A stretch of DNA of 17,568 nucleotides from positions 1 to 17,568 of the forward strand of contig DFHD01000017.1 of NCBI GenBank assembly GCA_002372545.1, written 5' to 3'. The notes below the pieces were generated by a model. That model saw only the letters and a program-made list of their open reading frames with translations, did no database searches and was not told the DNA's origin. Every line of letters starts with the position of its first letter. Positions within the stretch are counted from its first letter, which is position 1. Positions 1-5,705 of this stretch are shown piece after piece. Made by a program: the position numbers and the translations under genes. Source of the DNA: Lachnospiraceae bacterium UBA3732 (GTDB lineage: Bacteria; Bacillota; Clostridia; Lachnospirales; Lachnospiraceae).

Positions 1-1
1 G

Positions 2-499
2 AAGCCGGAGAACATCAACATTCTGAATGGTATGACCGACGATCCGGAGGGTGAGTGTGCAAGATATGAGGAGAAGATTGCTTCCTACGGCGGGATCGAC
101 CTCTTCATGGGCGGTATCGGCGTGGACGGACACATTGCTTTCAATGAGCCCTACACAAGTCTGGCTTCCCGCACAGGTGTCAGAAATCTGACCACAGATA
201 CACGTATCGTCAACAGCCGTTTCTTCGGCAACGATCCGGAGAAGGTTCCCTCACAGGCCCTTTCCGTTGGCGTTGGTACAGTAACCGATTCCAAGGAGGT
301 TCTGATCCTTATCAACGGCCATAACAAGGCAAGAGCTCTTGCCGCAACAGTTGAGGGCAGCGTAAGCCATAAGTGGACCTGCAGCGCTCTGCAGATGCAT
401 AACGGCGCGATCATCGCCTGCGATGAATCTGCCTGCGGCGAACTGACTGTTGATACCTATAAGTATTTCCTGGACATTGAAAAGAAAGAGAGGCTGTAA
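2..499 (+). CDS. nagB: Glucosamine-6-phosphate deaminase, C-terminal part (5' end cut by window)
   Basis: The reading frame is open from the first full codon (base 2), so the gene starts upstream of the window; about 165 C-terminal codons are present and the usual family length is about 240-265. NagB interconverts glucosamine-6-phosphate and fructose-6-phosphate plus ammonia in the cytosol. The family signature MGGIGVDGHIAFNEP is visible, carrying the Asp, His and Glu that correspond to catalytic residues D141, H143 and E148 of the E. coli enzyme, followed by SLASRTGVRNLT, a NSRFF segment and an ALSVGVGT segment, all in NagB order. The stop codon is 3 bases before the next gene. Next to an acetyltransferase-like gene and glmM, it may feed hexosamine synthesis as well as amino-sugar catabolism; that role is inference. 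Identity is very secure. Confidence 0.95.
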   Translation, partial: KPENINILNGMTDDPEGECARYEEKIASYGGIDLFMGGIGVDGHIAFNEPYTSLASRTGVRNLTTDTRIVNSRFFGNDPEKVPSQALSVGVGTVTDSKEVLILINGHNKARALAATVEGSVSHKWTCSALQMHNGAIIACDESACGELTVDTYKYFLDIEKKERL

Positions 500-502
500 T
501 CT

Positions 503-1165
503 ATGTATACGATCCAAGACCTTTACGACCTCGATCATACACTGGCGGCGGATTACCTGAAGCAGTTTACCTATCCCTGGGAGGCGCTGAAGGGAATCAA
601 AGACATGATCCTTCAGCTTGGCCCTACGCTGGGCGAGGATTATGAAGAGGTTTCCGAAAACGTCTGGGTGCATAAGACGGCAAAGGTATTCCCATCTGCT
701 TATCTTGGCGCTCCCTGCATCATCGGCCCCAATACAGAGGTTCGTCACGGAGCATTTGTCCGCGGCAGCGCGCTGGTGGGTGCTGACTGTGTAGTCGGAA
801 ATTCCGTTGAGCTGAAGAACGTGATCCTTTTTGATCATGTGCAGACGCCGCATTACAATTACGTGGGCGACAGTATCTTAGGATATTTCTCCCATATGGG
901 AGCCGGCTCCATTACTTCCAACGTAAAGAGTGATAAGAAGCTTGTTGTTGTGCATAACGGCACGGAGCAGATCGAGACCGGTGTGAAGAAGTTCGGTGCA
1001 ATGCTGGGCGACTATGTGGAGGTTGGCTGCAACGCAGTCTGCAATCCCGGTACGGTGATCGGCCGGCATTCCAATGTTTATCCCACTTCCTGTGTCCGGG
1101 GCGTTGTTCCGGAGAACAGTATCTGGAAGGATAACGGTGTAGTGGTACTGAAGGAGGAGAGATAA
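503..1165 (+). CDS. Stand-alone left-handed beta-helix acetyltransferase, GlmU C-terminal-domain-like
   Basis: A 220-residue protein with a short helical N-terminus (about 1-50) followed by hexapeptide-repeat beta-helix sequence (about 55-205), for example the stretches around IGPNTEVRHGAFVRGSA and the LVGADCVVGNSVELK segment. Residues 115-140 closely follow the acetyltransferase site of GlmU: PHYNYVGDS aligns with GHLTYLGDA, placing H117 at the position of the E. coli catalytic base H363, and GAGSITSN aligns with GAGTITCN. This suggests acetyl-CoA-dependent N-acetylation of glucosamine-1-phosphate. The nucleotidyltransferase half of GlmU is absent, so it cannot by itself make UDP-GlcNAc. The start has a modest GAGAGG site 10 bases upstream; the stop codon directly abuts the glmM start. 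Such proteins are often labelled UDP-GlcNAc pyrophosphorylase, which the sequence does not support. Substrate is inferred. Confidence 0.8.
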   Translation: MYTIQDLYDLDHTLAADYLKQFTYPWEALKGIKDMILQLGPTLGEDYEEVSENVWVHKTAKVFPSAYLGAPCIIGPNTEVRHGAFVRGSALVGADCVVGNSVELKNVILFDHVQTPHYNYVGDSILGYFSHMGAGSITSNVKSDKKLVVVHNGTEQIETGVKKFGAMLGDYVEVGCNAVCNPGTVIGRHSNVYPTSCVRGVVPENSIWKDNGVVVLKEER

Positions 1166-2515
1166 ATGGGCAAGTATTTCGGAACCGACGGCTTCCGCGG
1201 TGAGGCCAATAAGGATCTTACTTTTGAGCATGCAGTAAAGATCGGCCGTTTTCTGGGCTGGTACTACGGAGCGCGTCAGAATAAGAAGGCAAAGATCGTG
1301 ATCGGTAAGGATACCAGGCGTTCTTCCTATATGTTTGAATATGCGCTCTGCACGGGCCTCATGGCCAGCGGCGCAGATGCGTATATCATGCATGTCACCA
1401 CCACTCCCAGTGTGGCTTACATTACCAGAGTGGATGATTTCGACTGCGGTATCATGATCTCCGCTTCTCATAATCCGTATTACGACAACGGCATCAAGCT
1501 GCTGAACGGCAACGGGGAGAAGATGGATGAAGAGACCATCCTGAAGGTAGAGGATTACATTGACGATAAGCTGGAGATTCCGGTAGCGGAAAGAGACGGG
1601 ATCGGCCGTACGGTAGATTATGTTTCCGGCCGGAACCGTTACATTGGCTATCTGATCTCTATGTCCAAGTTCAGCTTCAAGGATGTGAAGGTGGGACTGG
1701 ATGTGGCGAACGGCGCTGCATGGTCTATAGCCAAGGCAGTATTCGACGCGCTGGGCGCAAAGACCTATGTCATGAACGCCGAGCCTGACGGCTACAATAT
1801 CAATACGGACTGCGGCTCCACACATATTGAGCATCTGCAGAAGTTCGTTGTGGATAATGGTCTGGATATCGGCTTCGCTTACGACGGCGACGCTGACCGC
1901 TGCCTCTGTGTGGATGAAAAGGGCAACGTGGTAACCGGAGATCATATCCTGTATATCTACGGCCTTTACATGAAGGAGCGCGGCAAGCTGCTGAATAACA
2001 AGGTAGTTACTACCGTCATGAGCAATTTCGGCCTCTACAAGGCGCTGGATAAGGTCGGCATCGGCTATGAGAAGACAAAGGTCGGCGACAAGTACGTTTA
2101 TGAGAATATGGTAGAGAACGGACATCGTATCGGCGGCGAGCAGAGCGGTCATATCATCTTCACCAAGTATGCCACCACAGGCGATGGTATCCTGACGAGC
2201 CTGAAGATGATGGAGGTTTATCTGGCAAAGGGGAAGCCCATGAGCGAGCTGGCAGCTCCCGTGGTATTCTATCCGCAGGTACTGAAGAACGTCCGCGTAA
2301 AGTCCAAGCCGGATGCGCAGAACGATCCGGATGTGCAGGCAGCCGTTAAGAAGGTTGCCGAGGAGCTGGGCGACACCGGCCGCATCCTGGTAAGAGAAAG
2401 CGGTACCGAGCCCGTGATCCGTGTTATGGTTGAGGCGGAGAGCGATGAAATCTGCGAGAAGTACGTAGACAGCGTTATCGATGTGATCCGTTCCAAGGGA
2501 CATATCGTAGACTGA
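1166..2515 (+). CDS. glmM: Phosphoglucosamine mutase (alpha-D-phosphohexomutase family)
   Basis: This 449-residue cytosolic enzyme should interconvert glucosamine-6-phosphate and glucosamine-1-phosphate, the step before acetylation and uridylation in UDP-GlcNAc synthesis. All four family sites are visible: the N-terminal YFGTDGFRG (4-12), the phosphoserine loop GIMISASHNP with the catalytic serine at S101, the magnesium loop DGDADR (240-245), the sugar-specificity loop GGEQSGHI (323-330) and the phosphate loop RESGTEPVIRV (410-420). GEQSGH rather than GEMSGH favours a GlmM-type enzyme over a phosphomannomutase. Length is normal. A GGAGGAGAG ribosome site lies inside the end of the preceding gene, and ATG follows its TAA without a gap, so translation is probably coupled. 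The gene is last in the operon, before the 2608 terminator. A related phosphohexomutase specificity cannot be fully excluded. Confidence 0.92.
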   Translation: MGKYFGTDGFRGEANKDLTFEHAVKIGRFLGWYYGARQNKKAKIVIGKDTRRSSYMFEYALCTGLMASGADAYIMHVTTTPSVAYITRVDDFDCGIMISASHNPYYDNGIKLLNGNGEKMDEETILKVEDYIDDKLEIPVAERDGIGRTVDYVSGRNRYIGYLISMSKFSFKDVKVGLDVANGAAWSIAKAVFDALGAKTYVMNAEPDGYNINTDCGSTHIEHLQKFVVDNGLDIGFAYDGDADRCLCVDEKGNVVTGDHILYIYGLYMKERGKLLNNKVVTTVMSNFGLYKALDKVGIGYEKTKVGDKYVYENMVENGHRIGGEQSGHIIFTKYATTGDGILTSLKMMEVYLAKGKPMSELAAPVVFYPQVLKNVRVKSKPDAQNDPDVQAAVKKVAEELGDTGRILVRESGTEPVIRVMVEAESDEICEKYVDSVIDVIRSKGHIVD

Positions 2516-2607
2516 TCCGGCGTACCGTCTTTTCAATAACCGGATCAAATGCCTGCCAGCCTAACCTGATGGCAGAGTTTCAAAAACCTCAGCATAGATG
2601 GTAATTA

Positions 2608-2638
2608 AAAAACACCCGGGAGTGTCCCGGGTGTTTTT
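2608..2638. terminator. Bidirectional intrinsic terminator between glmM and the transporter gene
   Basis: A perfect 14-bp stem (2608-2621 with 2625-2638) closes a 3-base GTG loop. The GC-rich core is flanked by five A on the left and five T on the right, so the hairpin has a U tract in either transcription direction. It lies between convergent genes, 93 bases after the glmM stop and 52 bases beyond the stop of the minus-strand transporter, and should serve both. Confidence 0.93.
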
Positions 2639-2640
2639 CT

Positions 2641-2695
2641 GATGATCATGTGATGATTATATGATGACTATCCAATGAATATCTAATGATTATCC
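2641..2695. repeat. Five-unit tandem repeat with an exact 11-base period
   Basis: Related 9-mers begin at 2641, 2652, 2663, 2674 and 2685 (gatgatcat, gatgattat, gatgactat, aatgaatat, aatgattat), each followed by two variable bases. The array lies immediately after the terminator, and its last unit includes the stop codon of the minus-strand transporter gene. No function is recognised; it could be a degenerate short tandem repeat or a phased protein- or RNA-binding array. Confidence 0.6.
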
Positions 2696-3628
2696 GGAAT
2701 CTTTGTCCTTCATTCTTCTGAAAATATTAGCAAGTATCGCTCCGGAAATGTTATGCCATACGGAGAATATAGCGCCGGGAACCGCAGCCATGGAAAGATC
2801 CGGAAACGCTGTGCCGGCAAGGGATGCTGCCAGTCCCGAGTTCTGCATTCCGATCTCAATAGACAGCGCCTTCTTCTTGCTTGCCGGAAGCTTCAGGAGT
2901 ATTCCAAGCAAGAAACCTGCGGCATAACCCAGAAGGTTATGCAGGATCACAACTGCAAACACCACTACACCGGTTTCAAGGATTCTTTCTGAATTATGGG
3001 ATACCACCGATGCAACGATCAGTGTTATGGCCGAAACTGAAATAATGGGCAGACCATCTTCGGCCTTTTCGGTATACTTACCCCAGAATCTCTGAATAAT
3101 AAAACCAAGAGCTATCGGAATTATCACAACCTTAACGATAGACAGGAACATGACCGGAATATCTACCGTTACGGATGTTCTGAGGAGAAGCCAGGTAATG
3201 GCAGGTGTAAGAAGCGGTGCAAGAAGGGTATTTACACTTGTCATTCCCACAGAAAGAGCTACATCGCCTTTGCTGAGGTAGGTTATAACATTGCTTGATG
3301 TTCCGCCGGGACAGGCTCCCACAAGGATCACTCCTGCCAGAAGGCCTGTATCCAGACCGAACAGTTTACCCAGCAGAAATGCGATCATCGGCATTATGGT
3401 AAACTGCGCAATACATCCGCACAGTATATCCTTCGGATGCCTGAATACCACCGCAAAATCCTTTGCTTTCAGGGTAAGCCCCATTCCGAACATTACTGCC
3501 ATCAGCAGATAATTAATCCATGAGGTATCTATCCAGGTACAGGTCTTTGGTGCAAACAGCGCCAGCGCGGTCACCAGCAGCACCAGAACTGCCATATATT
3601 TTCCTATAAATTCATTTATTTTTTTCAT
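2690..3628 (-). CDS. Bile acid:sodium symporter (BASS/SBF) family transporter
   Basis: A 312-residue integral membrane protein with roughly nine to ten hydrophobic segments. It carries both hallmarks of the sodium-coupled BASS family: GACPGGTSSNVI (104-115) and SIEIGMQNSGLAASLA (256-271). In the Neisseria ASBT homologue the matching Glu and Gln (here E258 and Q262), with the Ser-Asn pair (here S112 and N113), coordinate sodium, so sodium-coupled uptake of an organic anion is likely. The substrate cannot be read from sequence; bacterial members handle bile acids, keto acids and other anions. The frame stays open further upstream, but the ATG at 3628 is chosen because AGGGG lies 5 bases before it and the protein then starts with a short basic leader and the first membrane helix. 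It follows the lipoprotein gene by 19 bases, so the two are probably cotranscribed. GC is clearly lower than in neighbours. Confidence 0.88.
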   Translation of the reverse strand: MKKINEFIGKYMAVLVLLVTALALFAPKTCTWIDTSWINYLLMAVMFGMGLTLKAKDFAVVFRHPKDILCGCIAQFTIMPMIAFLLGKLFGLDTGLLAGVILVGACPGGTSSNVITYLSKGDVALSVGMTSVNTLLAPLLTPAITWLLLRTSVTVDIPVMFLSIVKVVIIPIALGFIIQRFWGKYTEKAEDGLPIISVSAITLIVASVVSHNSERILETGVVVFAVVILHNLLGYAAGFLLGILLKLPASKKKALSIEIGMQNSGLAASLAGTAFPDLSMAAVPGAIFSVWHNISGAILANIFRRMKDKDSG

Positions 3629-3647
3629 TATTCCCCTATAGATGTAT

Positions 3648-4358
3648 TTATTCAGGATTCCCGCTGTCATCAGGATCCGCTGTATCTTCCGGCGCCTGCG
3701 TTGCAAGGATTGCCGCGTCAATAGCACGGAAATCATCATTGGAAATGTAGAAGGAATCCTTGCTGGTGATGATGCGGACCTTGATGGTGACAGGATCAAG
3801 GTAGGTCATGGAGGACGTTTCCTGTGTCAGAATAAGGATCAGCCCGGAGGCAAAGGTTGTTTCGTACTCGCTTCGCTCGAAATTGTCGTAATCCCCTTTT
3901 TCCACACGCTGGTTGAATTCTTCCACATATTCCACCACCCGGTCATTGGTCTGGCGGATGATATCCATGGGATAAACCGTTACATCTACGTAGTAAACAT
4001 TGTTGTTCTCATAAGCCGGCGACACCTCAAAACGGGTCTTGGCATAGATTTCCTTGGAGAGGGAGATGAGGGAGGTGGCCACATCATCGTTGGTGATCTC
4101 CAGTCCGTAATAGGAGGAAAGGTTATCGGCCAGGCGGGATACGTTCTGCAGATAAAGGGCATCCGCATCCTCCTCACTGGTGCCGGTAAGCTTGATATAT
4201 TCGTTATAGATACCAAGATAATTGGCGGAGATCAGCGACTCCACATAGTCCCGGTAATGGGTGCTCCGTCCCTTATCACAGCCCGCCAGGGAAAGGATCA
4301 TGACCAGTCCCAGGACGAGAGAGAGTATTCTTTTCGGTTTTGCATGATGCTGCTTCAC
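3648..4358 (-). CDS. Lipoprotein of unknown function
   Basis: A 236-residue predicted lipoprotein. The basic N-terminus (KQHHAKPKR) is followed by a hydrophobic stretch and the lipobox LAGC, with lipidated cysteine C27, so the mature protein should be anchored on the outer face of the cytoplasmic membrane. The rest is acidic and soluble, mixing helical (about 35-95) and probable strand segments (about 110-205), and ends in a disordered Pro/Asp-rich tail. No catalytic motif or named domain is recognised. The start is GTG, chosen because GGAGGT lies 7 bases upstream and no ATG fits. A promoter at 4476-4504 and a long structured leader precede it. It is 19 bases upstream of the BASS transporter gene; a link to transport is possible but not shown. 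An unrelated small lipoprotein family found in Clostridia is the simplest reading. Confidence 0.82.
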   Translation of the reverse strand: MKQHHAKPKRILSLVLGLVMILSLAGCDKGRSTHYRDYVESLISANYLGIYNEYIKLTGTSEEDADALYLQNVSRLADNLSSYYGLEITNDDVATSLISLSKEIYAKTRFEVSPAYENNNVYYVDVTVYPMDIIRQTNDRVVEYVEEFNQRVEKGDYDNFERSEYETTFASGLILILTQETSSMTYLDPVTIKVRIITSKDSFYISNDDFRAIDAAILATQAPEDTADPDDSGNPE

Positions 4359-4380
4359 TGCGTAACCTCCATAAAGTGAA

Positions 4381-4420
4381 TCCCCGTCTCCGGCAGAAAA
4401 AATATATTTCCGCCGGGGGA
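4381..4420 (-). promoter_or_regulatory. Stable hairpin in the leader of the lipoprotein mRNA
   Basis: In the transcript of the minus strand, 4416-4407 pairs with 4399-4390 to form a 10-bp stem (one G-U) around a 7-base AU-rich loop. Flanking C and G runs (4420-4417 and 4385-4381) can extend it. It sits about 11 bases upstream of the GGAGGT ribosome site, in a leader of roughly 110 bases. It has no U tract after it, so it is not a plain terminator; mRNA stability or translation control is inferred. Confidence 0.5.
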
Positions 4421-4475
4421 GTTTTTACCGGCAGAAGAGGCCGGATCCATAATGCTGTTCCAAAGAACCTGTACC

Positions 4476-4504
4476 ATTTTAGCATAAAACAGGGACGATG
4501 AAAA
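4476..4504 (-). promoter_or_regulatory. Promoter of the lipoprotein-transporter operon
   Basis: On the minus strand the -35 box TTTTCA (4504-4499) is 17 bases from the -10 box TAAAAT (4481-4476). TGC precedes the -10 box, giving an extended -10. This predicts a leader of about 110 bases before the GTG at 4358. The -35 box is one half of an inverted repeat shared with the divergent promoter. Confidence 0.7.
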
Positions 4505-4527
4505 CAATAAAAAAATAGTTTCGTGTG

Positions 4528-4556
4528 TTTTCATTATCTCTCAGTTGTGCTATAAT
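4528..4556 (+). promoter_or_regulatory. Promoter of the DivIVA-like coiled-coil gene
   Basis: The -35 box TTTTCA (4528-4533) lies 17 bases from a consensus -10 TATAAT (4551-4556). TGC at 4548-4550 makes it an extended -10. The start point would fall about 35 bases before the ATG at 4599. Box spacing and sequences mirror those of the divergent promoter at 4476-4504. Confidence 0.8.
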
Positions 4557-4598
4557 GGCAACAGCAACAGATGAAGAATGTATCAGAAAGGGGTAACC

Positions 4599-5489
4599 AT
4601 GGAACTGAATCTGAAAACCGTATCTTTCGGCGGATACGATAAAAAGGCCGTTGAGGCTTATATTGAAGAACAGGAAAAGCAGAAAAAGGATTATGAAGAC
4701 CAGATCACAAGTTTGAAAGAGGATATTACCAAGCTCAGCGAATCGGTAAAGAGCCTGCAGGTCATGCGCGAGGCCAATACCAGCGAGGCCAAGACCACCA
4801 TTGACAACCTGAAGGTGGTGAATGAGGAGCTGGAGGAGGAAAACCAGAAGCTGAGAGATGAACTCGATCAGTTCCGCAATAAGGAAAGCGAGTCCGCCAG
4901 TCGTTATGAATCCATTTCCCGGACGCTTCTGGCTGCCAGGGAATCGGCTGATGAGCTGTCCAGAAAGACAGAGGCGGAATGCGAGGCAAAGCGTCTGGAG
5001 GCTGAGACCTACGCGAAGAACATGACCGAGGAGACCGACAGGGCTTGTGAGAATAAGAAGCGCACAACCGAGGAAGAGTGTACAAGGCTGATCAATGAGA
5101 CAGAGACCAGCTGCCGTGAGCAGAAGGAAAGCACGTATTCCGAGTGCGATACCATGCGCCGTACAGCGAAGGAAGAGACCGAGCGTCTCACCAGAGAAAC
5201 CGAAGAGGGCTGCGCGAAGCTGAAGTCCGAGACCGAGGCTGCCTGCGCAAAGCTGACCAGAGAAACAGAAGAGGCCTGCGCGAAGCTGAAGGAAGAAACT
5301 GAGACAGCGTGTGAGACCGACCGCATGAACTGCCGGGAGGAGATCCGCCTGAACAGAGCGACCGTGAAGAGAGAATTCGATTCCATCGGCAGCTTTGTGG
5401 CTCAGCTGAAGGAGGCTGTGGCGAATGTGACGGAAGCAGTTGAGGAAACCGAGAAGCTGACAGACAGTGCATTTTCCGATCTCTTGTAA
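4599..5489 (+). CDS. DivIVA-like coiled-coil protein with Cys-bearing 11-residue repeats
   Basis: A 296-residue, almost entirely coiled-coil protein. The N-terminus MELNLKTVSFGGYDKKAVEAY matches the DivIVA/GpsB pattern (F-x-GYD-x-x-x-V-x-x-Y/F), the membrane-binding end of that family. ISRTLLAARESADEL (about 106-120) and FDSIGSFVAQLKEAV (about 260-274) fit the later DivIVA helices. Between them, residues 123-243 form eleven consecutive 11-residue repeats, with Cys at repeat position 6 in nine of them (C128, 150, 161, 172, 183, 205, 216, 227, 238). B. subtilis DivIVA has 164 residues, so this rod is greatly extended. The ATG at 4599 is chosen because AGGGG lies 5 bases before it; an ATG 21 bases earlier has no such site. 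It has its own promoter and terminator. A cell-pole, septum or envelope scaffold role is inferred from family resemblance. Confidence 0.8.
   Translation: MELNLKTVSFGGYDKKAVEAYIEEQEKQKKDYEDQITSLKEDITKLSESVKSLQVMREANTSEAKTTIDNLKVVNEELEEENQKLRDELDQFRNKESESASRYESISRTLLAARESADELSRKTEAECEAKRLEAETYAKNMTEETDRACENKKRTTEEECTRLINETETSCREQKESTYSECDTMRRTAKEETERLTRETEEGCAKLKSETEAACAKLTRETEEACAKLKEETETACETDRMNCREEIRLNRATVKREFDSIGSFVAQLKEAVANVTEAVEETEKLTDSAFSDLL
4965..5327 (+). repeat. Coding hendecad array (11 repeats of 33 bases)
   Basis: Eleven consecutive 33-base units encode 11-residue repeats of the type ETEEACAKLKE. The clearest units are 7 to 11 (ETEEGCAKLKS, ETEAACAKLTR, ETEEACAKLKE). Core positions 2, 6 and 9 (mostly Thr, Cys and Leu or a similar residue) have the 4-3-4 spacing of a hendecad coiled coil. 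The last units are the most similar to each other in DNA, which suggests recent duplication. Confidence 0.85.
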
Positions 5490-5506
5490 GGAGAAAGGAT
5501 GAGGAC

Positions 5507-5561
5507 GGAAGCCGGTAGATTTCTCCGCGTATCCGGAGGATTATCGGCTTTCCCTGTTTTT
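5507..5561 (+). terminator. Intrinsic terminator after the DivIVA-like gene
   Basis: An outer stem GGAAGCCG (5507-5514) pairs with CGGCTTTCC (5545-5553, one bulged T), and an inner stem CTCCG/CGGAG (5523-5527 with 5534-5538) stacks inside it. A five-T run ends at 5561. It lies 18 bases after the stop codon and separates this gene from the following operon. Confidence 0.75.
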
Positions 5562-5582
5562 GCAACCAGCATCATAATTGTT

Positions 5583-5612
5583 TTGCAGAGTGCCGTAAGC
5601 AGTTTTTATAAG
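5583..5612 (+). promoter_or_regulatory. Weak candidate promoter of the PAS/GAF-mreB-recD2-comFC-ddl operon
   Basis: TTGCAG (5583-5588) and TATAAG (5607-5612) are 18 bases apart. TATTAT at 5629-5634 is an alternative -10 box but has no good -35 partner. A promoter is expected here because a terminator ends just upstream at 5561; the exact boxes are uncertain. Confidence 0.3.
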
Positions 5613-5705
5613 CTTGCCTGAAAAACGGTATTATGTGTACGGACATCCCGAATACCTGCCGAACAGTTACAAGTGATGTATCGATCCGGGAAGGGGGGAA
5701 TCCGG

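Noticed and set aside
503..1165. UDP-N-acetylglucosamine pyrophosphorylase
   Set aside because: There is no nucleotidyltransferase signature at the N-terminus; only the beta-helix acetyltransferase portion is visible.
2513..2547. Inverted repeat TGATCCGG / CCGGATCA after glmM as a terminator
   Set aside because: The 19-base loop is long, no T run follows, and a far better terminator lies at 2608-2638. It may be only a weak RNA structure.
878..2548. 556-codon minus-strand open frame opposite glmM
   Set aside because: glmM shows all catalytic motifs on the plus strand, so this is an antisense shadow.
3642..4379. 245-codon plus-strand open frame opposite the lipoprotein
   Set aside because: The minus-strand frame has a lipobox, GTG with GGAGGT and a promoter. 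The plus-strand frame has no family resemblance.
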